Assembly: GCA_039090855.1 (NCBI GenBank)
Contig: CM077002.1
Coordinates: forward strand, 81,286,194 to 81,350,193
DNA length: 64,000 bases
Direction of reading: 5' to 3'
Source of the DNA: Macrothele yani
Taxonomy: Eukaryota; Arthropoda; Arachnida; Araneae; Macrothelidae
Under the pieces are notes generated by a model that was not told where the DNA came from, searched no databases, and was given only the letters and a program-made list of their open reading frames with translations. Below, piece after piece: positions 34,465-45,444 of this stretch (position 1 is its first letter; every line of letters begins with the position of its first letter). The position numbers and the translations under genes were made by a program.

Positions 34465-35078
34465 GATGAGTGCTGGAAGCTATCTGTTTGGTATGCAATT
34501 TGTAATCAAATGCTTCCCTCTTTCATTTTACAATATTGCGAGGTATTTTTCATAAAAGTCAGTTTCATATAATTGATAAATTAATTTTTTCAACGTAACG
34601 ATAGGTTTTTTTTTACCTTAAGGGAACTTCACTCATTTTCAAGGCGTGTACATACTTAGAGTCGCTTTCCAAAGTTTTGTACTGTCCTTGCCGTCTTGAA
34701 AAGAGATTGTTGAATAAATATATATTTACACGGGTTCATGTCACATTCTGTTACATTTTTAACGTTGTGTCTTTCCTTTCCGTTGTACGAAGCTACATTT
34801 GTCTTAAAAAGTAAAAGATATTTTATTTTACTTCTCGTTATTTTTAGAAGCGAATTCCTCCCAGTCTTGTGTATTCAACCCATGGATGAGTACACCACAT
34901 AGCGTTGCTTTTTTGTTTTCTTTCAAATAATTAATAAATTTTGTACGCGCATAATTCTTTTTTTTCCCAACAAACGCTATTTTAATGGTTTTCCAGGATA
35001 TGTGTTTCAAGCGGTTTCAAATTTTTTCTTGTTATTCATCCACTCCATTCCATGAATTGTTATTCATGGGAATTGAGC
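34465..35078. other. AT-rich non-coding, nothing recognised
   Basis: No supported feature. Confidence 0.5.
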
Positions 35079-35085
35079 GGGTGAA

Positions 35086-35304
35086 TTTTTTTTTTTTTTG
35101 ATTGGAGGTTTAACGGCCACCGTGAGCAACTCAATGGGCTATAAGCAGTCGCCCGTCCCTAATTTAGGGTCACTGGTTCCAGGGAAAGGAGAGAACCAGT
35201 GCCGTAAGACAAACACAACATCCATGCCTCACCAGGATTCGAACCCGGACCCCGTTCGGACGAATGATCAGAGGCCATCGCTTAGACCATTGCGCCACCA
35301 CGGC
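35086..35304 (-). repeat. SINE-A copy, young, with target duplication
   Basis: Close to consensus. Reverse B box GGATTCGAACCC, intact head, T-rich left end. The flanks GGGTGAATTT (35079-35088) and GGGTGTATTT (35306-35315) look like a 10-bp target duplication with one change. Confidence 0.92.
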
Positions 35305-35469
35305 TGGGTGTATTTCATGGCTGTAATCTAGTATTTCACGGCTTAATCTGATATCTTCGTCGACGTAAAATTTCATTAGGAAATTAATTCGCCTCTCGAC
35401 ATATGGATTTTTTCTTAACATCCACTAAAATAACACGATGGCGATAGCGTCGTCTTCAACTAACTGGTA

Positions 35470-35802
35470 CCACGAGAGACGCAGCAAGTGTTGCTTCTGC
35501 GCATGCGCAGTCCCGATGCTTCCACCTGCTGTTGGGGGTTGCATTGGTTGCCAGCAACGGGCCACTAGTGGCACTTGCTTGGAGGCCCACAATTCACGGC
35601 GATGCTGCAGGGCCATCAATGGCTCGCCAACTGATAGCGCTGCCACCAAATGACCACTACCGGGCCGTGAGCGGCAGATTTCAGCCACCAGTGACCCATC
35701 ACTACCAGCTGGTGGCCAGCAGTTTCCCAGCACTTGTGTTTTTGCCAAAATGCGAGAAAACCCTTTAAAGGGTTTTCTCGCATTTTGGTAAATTGTTTCT
35801 AG
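35470..35802. repeat. GGCCA-rich repeat with terminal palindrome
   Basis: Contains the same type of short words as 33930-34250 (GCCAGCAACGGGCCACTAG, CACCAGTGACCCATCACTAC, GGTGGCCAGCAG). It begins near a CTGCGCATGCGCAG palindrome (35498-35511) and ends in the 44-bp palindrome at 35745-35788, followed 10 nt later by CTAG (35799-35802). A 126-residue open frame on the minus strand covers it but looks repeat-encoded. The hairpin-then-CTAG arrangement resembles a Helitron 3' end, but the stem is longer than usual, no loop is present, and no 5' end was identified. Confidence 0.5.
35745..35788. repeat. Perfect 44-bp palindrome
   Basis: 22-bp arms (CCAAAATGCGAGAAAACCCT plus TT) meet with no spacer at TTT|AAA. 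Every base pairs with its partner. Confidence 0.95.
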
Positions 35803-36390
35803 CATTAGCGAAATAAAAAATTCGCATTAAAAAAACTGAAGTCAAATAAACGATGCTATCTCGTGCGATCTACAGCTCTGGTGGGATTGCAGATAACTAC
35901 ATGATTACACGGTCAAGGTCTGAGCTGATCTCAAGTTCCTTATAGCCTTACGCACTACTGTTTGTTAAAACTGCAACGCCAAGAAAGAATCGCGCTATTC
36001 AAATGAAATTTATATCACAGATTCCTCATGCTACAAGAGATAACTGATTTCCTTTGTAGAGTTAAAAATATTTTAACTGGTAAAGATCAATTTGTGGAGG
36101 AAAAACTACTCATATTTGCACTGAATAGCGTATATCAAGCACAGTACTCTTTTCCATTCCATGCATTTTCACAGTTATTAGAAGCGAATGTGTCACAATA
36201 TCGTTTTTTTTATGGAAAAATGAGCAGTCTAATGCCTTTCCGTTACCTGCGTAACCTTATAAAACCGAGAGCCCAAAATTTAAGAAATTGTAAATTCCTC
36301 TTGCCTTTGCAAACCTGTGTAAACGTGAGCACGCTAAAACTAGTCGTTCCAATCTCAGTAAACCACCCTAGTGGCTGGTTTGGGGGAAAC
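35803..36390. other. Non-coding; one 141-residue open frame of unknown value
   Basis: The frame 36028-36453 (plus) runs into the SINE-A fragment at 36391, so its C-terminal part is SINE. The N-terminal 110 residues show no motif I recognise. I treat it as probably chance. Confidence 0.4.
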
Positions 36391-36523
36391 GCTGGCGTGT
36401 GGCCGATGGCCCTGGAACCACCCCCTTTGTCTGAACCATTCATCCCAAATTAGGACGGGAGACTGCCTCTTTTAGCTCTATGAGCTGTTCATAGTGGTCG
36501 TTAGAGCTCGCACAAACAAAATA
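36391..36523 (+). repeat. SINE-A fragment, 3' part
   Basis: Only the body from the CCTGGAACC region and the tail (GTGGTCGTTAGAGCTCGCACAAAC) remain. Confidence 0.7.
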
Positions 36524-36533
36524 AGCACAACAA

Positions 36534-36730
36534 CCCCGGTGGCAGAGTGACGGGTCCCACGTGGACACAGCCCCGAGTACCAGATGGGGTTCGAGCCTTA
36601 TGTTTCTCCTGCGTTCATGCATCCGTTCTCATCCTTGGACCAATGTCCCTAAATTTAGGACGGCAGGCACCTTATAGATTTGGGTGCTCATGGATGTCGT
36701 TATACTTCGGAAATTGAAAAGAAAACAACC
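36534..36730 (+). repeat. SINE-A copy with internal deletions
   Basis: Head CCCCGGTGGCAGAGTG is well kept, the middle is shortened, GGGTTCGAGCC marks the B box, and the body end (TGGATGTCGTTATACTTCGG) is degraded. Confidence 0.72.
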
Positions 36731-36808
36731 AATCAAACTGTTCGGAAACCACATCATAGCGAATACAGAACAAAATATATGCTTTATAATATAATGCAAA
36801 ACATTCGT

Positions 36809-37245
36809 TGAGACCTGTAGCGCAATGGTCTAAGAACTTGCCACTGACCGTTCGTCCGAGAGGGATGGAATCCCGGATGAGGTATGCACGGCGTGCCCAG
36901 CTTACTGCACTGGCCCTCTCCCCTCCCTGGAATCAGTGGGCCCAAATTAGAGACGCCGCCCCGGTGGCGCAGTGGTCTAAGCGATGGCCTCTGATCATTC
37001 GTCCAAAAGCGGTCCGGGTTCGAATCCCGGTTAGGCATGGATGTGGTGTTTGTCTTACGGCGCTGGCTCTCTCCCTTCCCTGGAACCAGTGACCCTAAAT
37101 TAGGGACGGACGACTGCTTATAGCCCATTGAGTTGCTCACGGTGGTCGTTAAACCTCTAACAACAAAAAAAAAATTAGAGGACGGGTGTTTGCTAATACA
37201 CTTTAGAGTTGCTCGTGAAGTCGTTCAACTCTTCCCCATAAATAA
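36809..37245 (+). repeat. Older SINE-A copy split by a younger SINE-A
   Basis: The outer copy runs from 36809 (GTAGCGCAATGGTCTAAG) to CCCAAATTAGAG at 36952. It resumes at 37172 with AAATTAGAGGACGGG and GAGTTGCTCGTGAAGTCGTT to about 37245. The break is exactly at the usual AAATTAGGGACGGG motif. Confidence 0.85.
36953..37171 (+). repeat. Younger SINE-A copy nested in another SINE-A
   Basis: Near-consensus full-length copy: CCCCGGTGGCGCAGTGG head, GGTTCGAATCCCGG B box, GTGGTCGTTAAACCTC end and an A-rich tail. It is flanked by the 9-bp duplication AAATTAGAG (36944-36952 and 37172-37180). Confidence 0.93.
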
Positions 37246-38219
37246 GTTTATTTTTCCTAAATTTCTAAGAACATGAAAGTGCACTTTTTTCTTTAGATTC
37301 TAAGTTTCTAAACGTTTGCCTTTCTATACAGACACTGCACACACATTTTCCTTCAGTTGATGTAGTAGGCTTCGTAACTGCACAGACACCGTGGCTTTAG
37401 TTTTCCATCACGGAATTTTTAAAATATTCCTTGCTCTTCTTTACGCAGTAAGGTTTTGCATCGCCGTCCAAATATGGACTGATGCCTGCTATTCTAAAGT
37501 TTGGCTTTTATCCAAAAACATGAATTGCAGATTTGTTGAAATTAGAAAGAAATATAGCAATATTCATTCTAACAATAAATTTTTTCGCTACTTTGAGATA
37601 TTAGAGTTACCGGGGATCTAAGGTGAAGTAATTCTGAGTATTCTGTTTTGACTTATATAAAATCCCATTAAGGCTTTGAGTGAAGTAGATTGTGACAAAG
37701 CAGTTTGAAGAAAAGTGCGTAGAAACGAGAAATTTGAATATCTGTGAAACGGAATTGCCCCTTGAGCAAAGTATTTTGATTCTGTAAAAGGACATTTTCT
37801 CAGTATACGGTTGCAGAGGAAATTTCAAGGTGATTTTCATTGTACATACAACATATCAACTAATGCAAGTTTTCACGATTTTGAGTGCAAAAACTTTTTT
37901 TCTGAGAAAACAGTGAGGAGACTAAACAATTTTTTTTGAACTGACTATCTAAAAAGAAGAAGTTTTCTCAGTTGGAGGCCGGTTAACTTTTGACACCTGG
38001 AATCTCTCAGTTCCCCATGTGGGTGTTTCTTCTTTGTTTTAATTCTTTGGTGTGTTGAGTTCAGGTACTTCACTTTATGTTGAGTAGTTAACCCTGAATT
38101 AAACGACTTCTCTTAGCACTTGATGTTCATGGCTGTTGTTAAAATATAAAACAAAATACGTCTATTTGTTCAGGCGCTAAACAAACTCTTTGAAAAATAT
38201 TCTGTGAGATATACTTCTC
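37246..38219. other. AT-rich non-coding, nothing recognised
   Basis: No supported feature. Confidence 0.5.
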
Positions 38220-38234
38220 ACTGACGTGGTTTGT

Positions 38235-38440
38235 CGCCCGCCTACATAGTGGTGTAAGGCTGATTACTGACCATTCATCCGAGAAGGGTCCGGGTTCGAA
38301 TTCTGGTGAAGCATGGATGTTGTTTTTGTTATACTGCACTGGCACATTCCGTTCCCTGGAACCGGTGGCCCTAAATTAGCGGCAAGCGATTGCTTATAGC
38401 CCAATTATTTGCTCTCGGTGGTCGTTAAATCCACAAATAA
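38235..38440 (+). repeat. SINE-A copy with 15-bp target duplication
   Basis: Full body and tail; the head is degraded around the A box (CCTACATAGTGGTGTAAGG). The B box GGTTCGAATTC is kept. The flanks ACTGACGTGGTTTGT (38220-38234) and ACTGATGTGGTTTGT (38441-38455) form a 15-bp direct repeat with one difference, the signature of LINE-driven insertion. Confidence 0.92.
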
Positions 38441-38455
38441 ACTGATGTGGTTTGT

Positions 38456-38929
38456 TTCTTATCACTGCTACCGTCATATTTAAAAAACATGTCTGAAATT
38501 TTGACTCAGAAAAATTATTTTTTATTGTTTCAAGTGACACTCTTGCTATGGCCATCACAACACATTGCCAATTTAAGTAGCATTAAAATATTTCCGTTAT
38601 TTTTATGATGTAAGACTTCTGCTTCGTCCTGTAAAGTCATCACGCAAAGTCATCAAAAAAGAGAGAAGAATTCGCATTTCTTGCTGTAAAGTGAACTCGG
38701 TCTGTCTACTGTTTAGATTAATAAGAATACAACTAAGGAGAAATAAAAATGCACTAGAAATTAATCATGTTTTCATCAATGCGATATCTTAATTACAAAG
38801 TCTCTTCTTGTACATATGGTATACAGCGTCTTTTTTATTTCATGTAAACTATCACTACTTTAAAGAAATTACAACTTTATAATTTAGTTTGAACCTTCTC
38901 TTTGTTGTTCACATGCTATAGACGTTTCC
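38456..38929. other. AT-rich non-coding, nothing recognised
   Basis: No supported feature. Confidence 0.5.
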
Positions 38930-39320
38930 TTCCTCGTTTTCAAACTCATCTTCAATAACACCACCAAAACGAAAAAGGTAAACATAAATAAAAGCCATCC
39001 GTACCAGCAATGAAAAATAAGCAGCTAATATTTCTGCAACTGTTCTCTGTTTGTTCCATGTTCGTCAATATAAAATATTTTTCACATTCTTAGTTTCGAA
39101 GAATGGGATATTTTGAACTTACTTTATAAGAAACAGGAAAGTAAGGTCATCTTCAGTAACCCTGCAAAACATAAATGAAAGAAAAATATAATTTAAAGCC
39201 CAACCATACAACACTGAAAATTTAGCCGAGAAGACCTCTGTATTGTCCTCTGTTTATTTTACGTTCATCAATATGAAGCTTTTCCATGTTCTTCTTTTGT
39301 AAGAATAGTTAAAGTATTTT
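38930..39320. repeat. Two diverged tandem units, about 203-bp period
   Basis: CATCTTCAATAAC...AAACATAAATAAAAG in unit one matches CATCTTCAGTAACC...AAACATAAATGAAAG in unit two. CTCTGTTTGTTCCATGTTCG (39045) matches CTCTGTTTATTTTACGTTCA (39248). Confidence 0.65.
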
Positions 39321-40754
39321 ATTAAATACATTAGCATTTGTTATCTAAACTTTTTTTATTTAGTATCGTAATGCAATAAAATTACTAAATGAAAATGCTG
39401 AAAATAAATAAAACAAGAAATAATAGCATAATGTGACTAAACGTAAAGCAAAATTGAAAAATACTTACAATACCAAGCAACTACTCAGTCTTACATTTTG
39501 CGTTCACTATTCATGCAAAGAAGAAAATGTTGTTACATTCCGATCTATCTAGAAGGCAATTCTAAGATCTTCATCCCATACTGCCAGTCGAATTTGGCGA
39601 AGAGCGTTAGCGTAAATAGTTAACTTAACCGCAGAAAACGGAACACGCGACCGTAACATTAAAGACATTCACTCTTCGTTAGGTTAGAGGAAATTATTTT
39701 TACCTCGTCATGTTATATTTAACCCTCTAAGGTTATCTTTAAATAATTTGATGCCATTTCTACCCTCTCTTTCTCTACGACGTCGTCAGGAAGATGCTGC
39801 AGGAGCACATCTAATGTCTGATGTCTTCACGCATTCTGTAGTTGCCATTAACAGTTTTGCAGAAAGAATGCAGAGAAAAAAATTCTAGAAGAAAGATGGG
39901 AGGACTTGCGTTATTATCTCTGTGTAAACGATTTTTCGTTGGCGGAACTTTCATGGAAATCATTGCCACGCGAAATCAGCGAGCGAAATCAGCGTTTTGC
40001 GTGTTAACATTTTCCCTCCGAAGAACGATAAGGGCATAGAAGATAACGCAAAGGAGTTTCTATCTTTTAACTGTTTGTTTGTTTTATAAATTTTTTCTTG
40101 GAATGTTGTATTTTTGCGGAGCACTATGCAGCCACGTTTGAAATAGCTGACCAAATGAATGGATCGTGAATCGAATGGCGAAGGCCAACCACAGTAAGAT
40201 TTTTCACTCTACGCATTTCCACGCTTGTTAGAAATGAATGTACCTTACTAACAGTGTGCCTCTTCCATTTCCATCTCCAAGAGTAAACATTTCCCATCGT
40301 ATTTCCAGGGGATGATTACGTCACTCCAATGGGGTGGTTCTCGTACCGCTACTAAGTCAACCTTTTGTGAAGGCAAGGTCCAAATTCAAGAATCAGAAAG
40401 CACCCAAATGTGTATATCGAGCCTTATCCTTATTTCGATAATTTGAGACTGTTCATCGAATGAACTCTTCTGAAGGCAAAAATTTTCATAATAATTTACC
40501 TGACTCAAAGACTAAATGCGAGCCGATTCTGTTTTCCCTGAACCTCCCGTTACCTTTTAATAAGCGTTCGAAATGTGGAAGTCAAGGACAAAATGGCTGT
40601 GCTTAACTAAGAAACAAATTTGCATGAAACAAAAAGAAATTTAAACATTCTTTTCTGTAAATCGCAAAAATTCGTCTCACAATATTGCGAAAGCTGAAGT
40701 GATTTTTCCTGAAAAGCATTCAAAACTATTTTAGGGGGAGGGGGAAGGGGCTTG
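39321..40754. other. AT-rich non-coding, nothing recognised
   Basis: Small direct repeat GCGAAATCAGCGA at 39970-39994. A G-rich run lies at 40733-40750. No gene recognised. Confidence 0.5.
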
Positions 40755-40925
40755 AGCGATCCCTATGAGCATTTACGACTACAGGAAGTTACCCGTACCT
40801 AATTTAAGGCCACTCGCAACGGACAAAACCTATGTCATTGGACAGACAAACTTATCGCTCATGTCTTACTTCCCCCCCCCTCGAATCCGTGCCCAGCTCG
40901 GACGAGTATCCATTGCCTATTCGCC
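40755..40925 (-). repeat. SINE-A copy, very old
   Basis: Reverse body still visible: CCTATGAGCATTTACGACTA, ACCCGTACCTAATTTAAGGCC, then CAGACAAAC...CTCATGTC and a CGAATCCGTGCCCAG region. Interrupted by a run of nine C. Confidence 0.65.
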
Positions 40926-41861
40926 CCCTTTAGAGACCAAACACGTGATTCCAAATCATTCTCGTGGTGTTTTCATTTTGACGAAAGAAAGTGAACATGT
41001 AGAGAGGCCAACCTCAAATTATTTTATTTGCCTGTTCTGTTTTCATTTCCAGTTAGGTAAAAGTTCCATTTGGAAAACAATTTTCCTGTCCACACGATTT
41101 CCTGTAATCAATGGAAGAATAAACCATATGCAAACATTCAGGCTTTGATCGTTGGTGTAAGATTTGAGTGGGTCATTGTTATTTGTGTGAGGTGGTTCAG
41201 CATTTTAAAGCTAATGTTTTTTCAGTTAATACTCTTTATTCAATTATTTAATCACATGCAGAAAAGCATCCAAAATATCTACCAGACAACAAAATAAAAT
41301 TTTCAGAACCCAAGGAAAAAAATTTAAATTATCAGCTTTTGCCAACATATTTCATAATCTCTGATTACGATTAGATAGGAAAATTATGATCAGGACGTTT
41401 TGTTAATTATTAGATATATACATAGGTTGAAATTTCGTTAAATTTAGTTGATTTCATTAAGAAATCTTTGTAGTAGCATTGAGGTTACGCAAGGAAATTA
41501 CTGTAAGATTTAACCACGGCTTATTTTATGAAATGTGAAACAGAATTCTGCCAAATACTGAGTCAACTTTGTATCACGATTTTACTAAACTCAATCAAGT
41601 CATTATTTAGACTACATACGACAGTAAAGATCATACACGCCTAGCAGGATTATAAAATATCTATAACGTAATTATTTTTAGAACATACGAGTAAAAGAAA
41701 CTCTGTAACAAGTTTTCGATGAAATTTTTATAAACACTAACTCATTTCGAAAATATCGAAAATGTAGAAAACATAAAAAGCTATCTGGTTGATGTGCGAA
41801 AGCTTGGAAACTTTGTTTTCTATACTACCCCAAGAAGTTTCGGATCACTAGCATAGTTATA
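40926..41861. other. AT-rich non-coding, nothing recognised
   Basis: No supported feature. Confidence 0.5.
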
Positions 41862-42056
41862 CTATTTAAGCACCACGGGTTATAAGCAGTCATCTGTCTC
41901 AAATTTGGGTACACTATTTCCAGGGAAAGGACAGAGTCACCGCCATCAGACAAACGCACCACTCATGCCTCATCTGGCACTCTAACCTGGACCCAGCACG
42001 GATGACGGATGACTAGTTAGAAGCCTACGTATCTGACCACTCGCCCACCGGGGCGC
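41862..42056 (-). repeat. SINE-A copy, diverged
   Basis: Reverse body with GGTTATAAGCAGTCATCTG and TTTCCAGGGAAAGGACAGAG, and a head ending CCCACCGGGGCGCCC. The head holds a short tandem GGATGAC duplication near 41999-42013. Confidence 0.82.
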
Positions 42057-42241
42057 CCTAATTGAAATTAAAAACAAGACTTTGGAAATTAATATATGGA
42101 TAATAGGGAGCCAAACTTATGCAGCGCATTGGAAACTCATGAAGAGGAACTTCCCAGTGCTAGGTACTAGGAGGCAATCATTACAGCAGTAAGCGGCAAT
42201 ATCAATTTCTAAAGACACCTACATGTGCTAGTACAAAGATA

Positions 42242-43660
42242 CATTGAGTGTTCACCGAATTACGAACCACCTATCTAAAATTTTGTATGGTCTCCTTTCG
42301 GCCGGCAAATGGCCACTACCCGTCTTGGGAGCTACTGTACGGCTGTACAGTTGTGTGGGGATCTGTATCAAGTTCTTAGTGTTGCGGTCCGAAGGTAGCG
42401 GGTTGGTGAGCCCAACTGCCTCACCTGGCGTTCTACAACATCTCATATATGTTTAATTCGGTTCAGATTAGGCACGTTTCTGGCCATTCCAGATGTTTCA
42501 TATCCGTGTGGTGTCCCTTGAGCAGTTCCTACAAAAGACGAACACGATGACATGGGGCATTATCGTCTTTGAGGAACCCATCGCCCTCTGGGTTGAGATA
42601 CAAAACTGTGGGTCATACATGGTCTACAATCAGTTCGTCTTAGTACCTGGTGTGTAGACTTTGATTCACACGTACCAAAGGTCCCAGTTCATCCCAGATA
42701 AACAAGACCCATATCATACAACCGCCCCAATCTGCCTGAATAGTCAATTTCATGCATGAGGTAACCCTAGCCGTAAGCCTACGGTGCCAAGTACGGAGTG
42801 ACTCCAGGGTAGTGCAGTGGCCTAAGCGCTGGTTTTTAACCATTCGTCCGAGATGTGTTACGGCTCGGATCCCGTTGAGGCATGGATGTTTTCTTTGTTT
42901 AACGGCACTGGTTGTCTCTCTTCCCTAGAACCAGTGGCCCTAAATTAGGAACGGGGGACTGCTTATGGCCAATTGAATTGCTCACGATGGTCGGTAAACC
43001 TTCATAAAATAACATCGGACTCGACCATCAGTATAATGGCCTGCATACTGTGATTCGTCGGACTAGAATATTTGCTTCCAATAGGACTACTGTTGGCACC
43101 AGGAGAGTCATTTAGGCCGATGGACTATTGGTAAGACAGGGTGTTGCATAGGGAATCTGCTCTTGCAGCCTAGCCGGGCCAGCGTGTGACGCATAATCGC
43201 GGGAGATATTGTTTCTGGCTGATCCATATTGCATTGGGTCTTCAACTGCAAAACTCTGTGCTGCACCGATTGCCCTATACAAGGCAACGCATCTGTCGTT
43301 CATCTCTGAAATCCACCTTTGGCCACTATTTGCAGTTGTATCGGCGGTTGATTGTTTGGCCATTTTGACACCAATTCTATTTACACTTTTACCACGGAGG
43401 CCCTCGAATAAGTCACAAGAGTCGCCGTTTCCAGAATGGATGTGCCAAACTCTTCGTGCACCCAAAAATTGGCCCTTTTCGTAAGAGTAAAATATATTAT
43501 TAGTTTCTGCCTGCATGTCCGTAACTTCGCTCTCAACTGGACTATCAAACCCTTACATATACTCCTTTAGCCTATATGTCACGCCTTTCTCCTCGTTACG
43601 ATAATATCGGGTATCACTCGTTTTGTATAGGGTTGGTCGTAATTCAGTGACCCCTCAGGG
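42242..43660 (-). mobile_element. Tc1-like element, dead, SINE-interrupted
   Basis: The terminal inverted repeats are recognisable but worn. The left end begins CATTGAGTGTTCACCGAATT; the reverse complement of the right end begins CCCTGAGGGGTCACTGAATT. Both continue ACGAMC-ACC over about 30 bp. On the minus strand, the N-terminal segment (43112-43516) keeps EKGQFLGARRVWHIHSGNG (relatives: E-GQI-GARR-G-SISEI) and the central part (42640-42790) keeps GGCMIWVLFIWDELGPLVRV (relatives: GGS-MVWG-F-W-GLGPLV). A DDNAPCHRVR remnant of the second Asp site lies near 42540-42570. A SINE-A (42800-43013) splits the coding region. Without it the element is about 1.2 kb. Confidence 0.83.
42800..43013 (+). repeat. 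SINE-A copy inside the Tc1 element
   Basis: Head CCAGGGTAGTGCAGTGGCC, degraded B-box region (CGGCTCGGATCCCG), well-kept body and tail. It interrupts the transposase sequence, so it is younger than that element. No clear target duplication was found. Confidence 0.87.
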
Positions 43661-44897
43661 CACATTCATAAATAATGGTTAAACAGTTTCCTTAGGAAAT
43701 AAAAATGGTGGATCAACGGAAGCTGAAAGTGTTTCATAAGTATATTAGCTGGTGACAAAGAACTAAAAGGATGTCTGTAGAGAATGGCGTCGAGAAAGAA
43801 ATGAAAGTGACCGATAAATCTTGGCTGAAGGTTATTTAGAACACGTAATATGAAATTCGGAAGCAAATTATTATCATATCTGAGTACGAGAGCAAGTGTC
43901 CTTTTTATCTGATATCCAAATTTTTGTTAATGATCAAATTTTGACAACGACGAGTATGCAAAGGCCATCGAAATAAAAAAAAAAAACCATGGAGACGCAT
44001 ATGGTGGAATAGATGAACCATAAAACCTGCTGGAACCACTTAAAACAGAGGTGCTCAAGACTGAGAGTTAAACGCATCTCTTCTAAGCTGCTGAAGAATG
44101 CTGTCTAATTTCATTTCTCTCTTGTGTGCTCTTCAACGACGGTCGACAAAAGATAGATGAAATTTTAACTAAGATAAAACCACTAGAAGTACTCCCTCCC
44201 TCTCTGTCTCTCTATCGCGCGCGCACGAAAACGCATAAGCGTGGGCGCTTTAATATTCTAAAGAACTGTGCATTTATTTATTTACAAAATGATCATTATT
44301 TTTAAATATTCTCACTAAAACACCCATTCCTTTTTGAAGTAGTGAAAAAAAGTCACATCGAACTTATAAACACCAATGCATTAGGAACATTTCACAACGG
44401 AGTATCCAAAAATTTAAAAACGTTATGTACAAAAATTCATATTATGTCTCGACAGAACTCTTGTGAATTCACTGAGTCGTTAGCATCCTGATCTGAATAA
44501 TTTTTCTGGCTTAGTCTTAATACTTTCAAATCGTGAGAATGTTTCTGTAAGATTTTATTGTCTTGGTGATTTCTCTCTATTTTTCTGAATGGGAAGTCGA
44601 TTCATATACTACCCATTAAGAAACTTTTATACCTTAAAAACTACCTTTTGAAACGCATATGTATTAAATCCCTTATTTTAAATATAACTTCTGGGAAATT
44701 TCTGGGCATCTTACTAAATTGTTTTTGCGAAGCTTATATCTGTTATCACGATTATGTTATTAGAAAAAAAAAATTGCCGCTTTAATTTTTTAAATCACCT
44801 GAATCACTTAAAGGGTTGTTGTTTCATGTGAATCTAATTTCAAGTTTTTTACTATTTGATTTTTTATTTTTTCGCTGTCCTCGTACAACCTGAACAG
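43661..44897. other. AT-rich non-coding, nothing recognised
   Basis: A short CTCTCTGTCTCTC and CGCGCGCGC stretch occurs near 44195-44225. Otherwise nothing recognised. Confidence 0.5.
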
Positions 44898-44909
44898 CAA
44901 CATGGATTT

Positions 44910-44910
<1 letters not shown>

Positions 44911-44949
<39 letters not shown>

Positions 44950-45157
44950 ATTGGAGGTTTAACGACCACCGTGAGCAACTCAATGGGCTATAAGCAGTCG
45001 CCCGTCCCTAATTTAGGGTCACTGGTTCCAGGGAAGGGAGAGAGCCAGTGCCGTAAGACAAACACAACACCCATGCCTGACCGGGATTCGAACCCGGACC
45101 CCTTACGGACGAATGATCATAGGCCAGCGCCTTAGACCACTGCGCCACCGGGGCGGC
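44911..45157 (-). repeat. SINE-A, youngest copy: 38-nt poly-A, 13-bp duplication
   Basis: The 3' tail is a pure run of 38 T on the plus strand (44911-44948), that is poly-A on the element strand. The flanks carry the perfect 13-bp duplication CAACATGGATTTG (44898-44910 and 45158-45170). The body and head are close to the consensus derived from the other copies, with both polymerase III boxes intact (B box GGTTCGAATCCC on the minus strand). This copy is the best candidate for a recently active insertion. Confidence 0.96.
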
Positions 45158-45444
45158 CAACATGGATTTGAATGGAATGATCTGCGATTATCTGGCAATG
45201 AGTGAATGGATTTCATAACACAAGCCTTTGAGAAGCTAAGAACCGTCGATTAAACACTGTATCAACCCTGAAAGTGATATGATTGAGTGTCAGTTGACAA
45301 AAATATTGCTCGAGAAATTTTGTACATGTCGCGCGTTTACCTTCCTATTTTATCAAATAAGAAAAATGCGCAGGAAGGTAACAATGACTGTAGCACTTAT
45401 CATTCGGTCGCTTTTCTCAATAAGTCAAATGAACTTTATGAATA

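Noticed and set aside
35425..35805. 126-residue minus-strand frame over the GGCCA-rich island
   Set aside because: Encoded by short degenerate repeats and ends in the palindrome; not a credible protein.
36028..36453. 141-residue open frame
   Set aside because: Its end lies in a SINE fragment and the remainder matches nothing I recognise.
35098..37140. Recurring peptides of the type NSMGYKQSPVPNLGSLVPGK and SMPHRDSNPD
   Set aside because: They are frames through the SINE-A body and head. The same peptides occur wherever the SINE occurs in that orientation.
40733..40880. G-rich and C-rich runs as possible quadruplex elements
   Set aside because: Short homopolymer runs beside a decayed SINE. 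No regular four-tract arrangement that would set them apart from chance.
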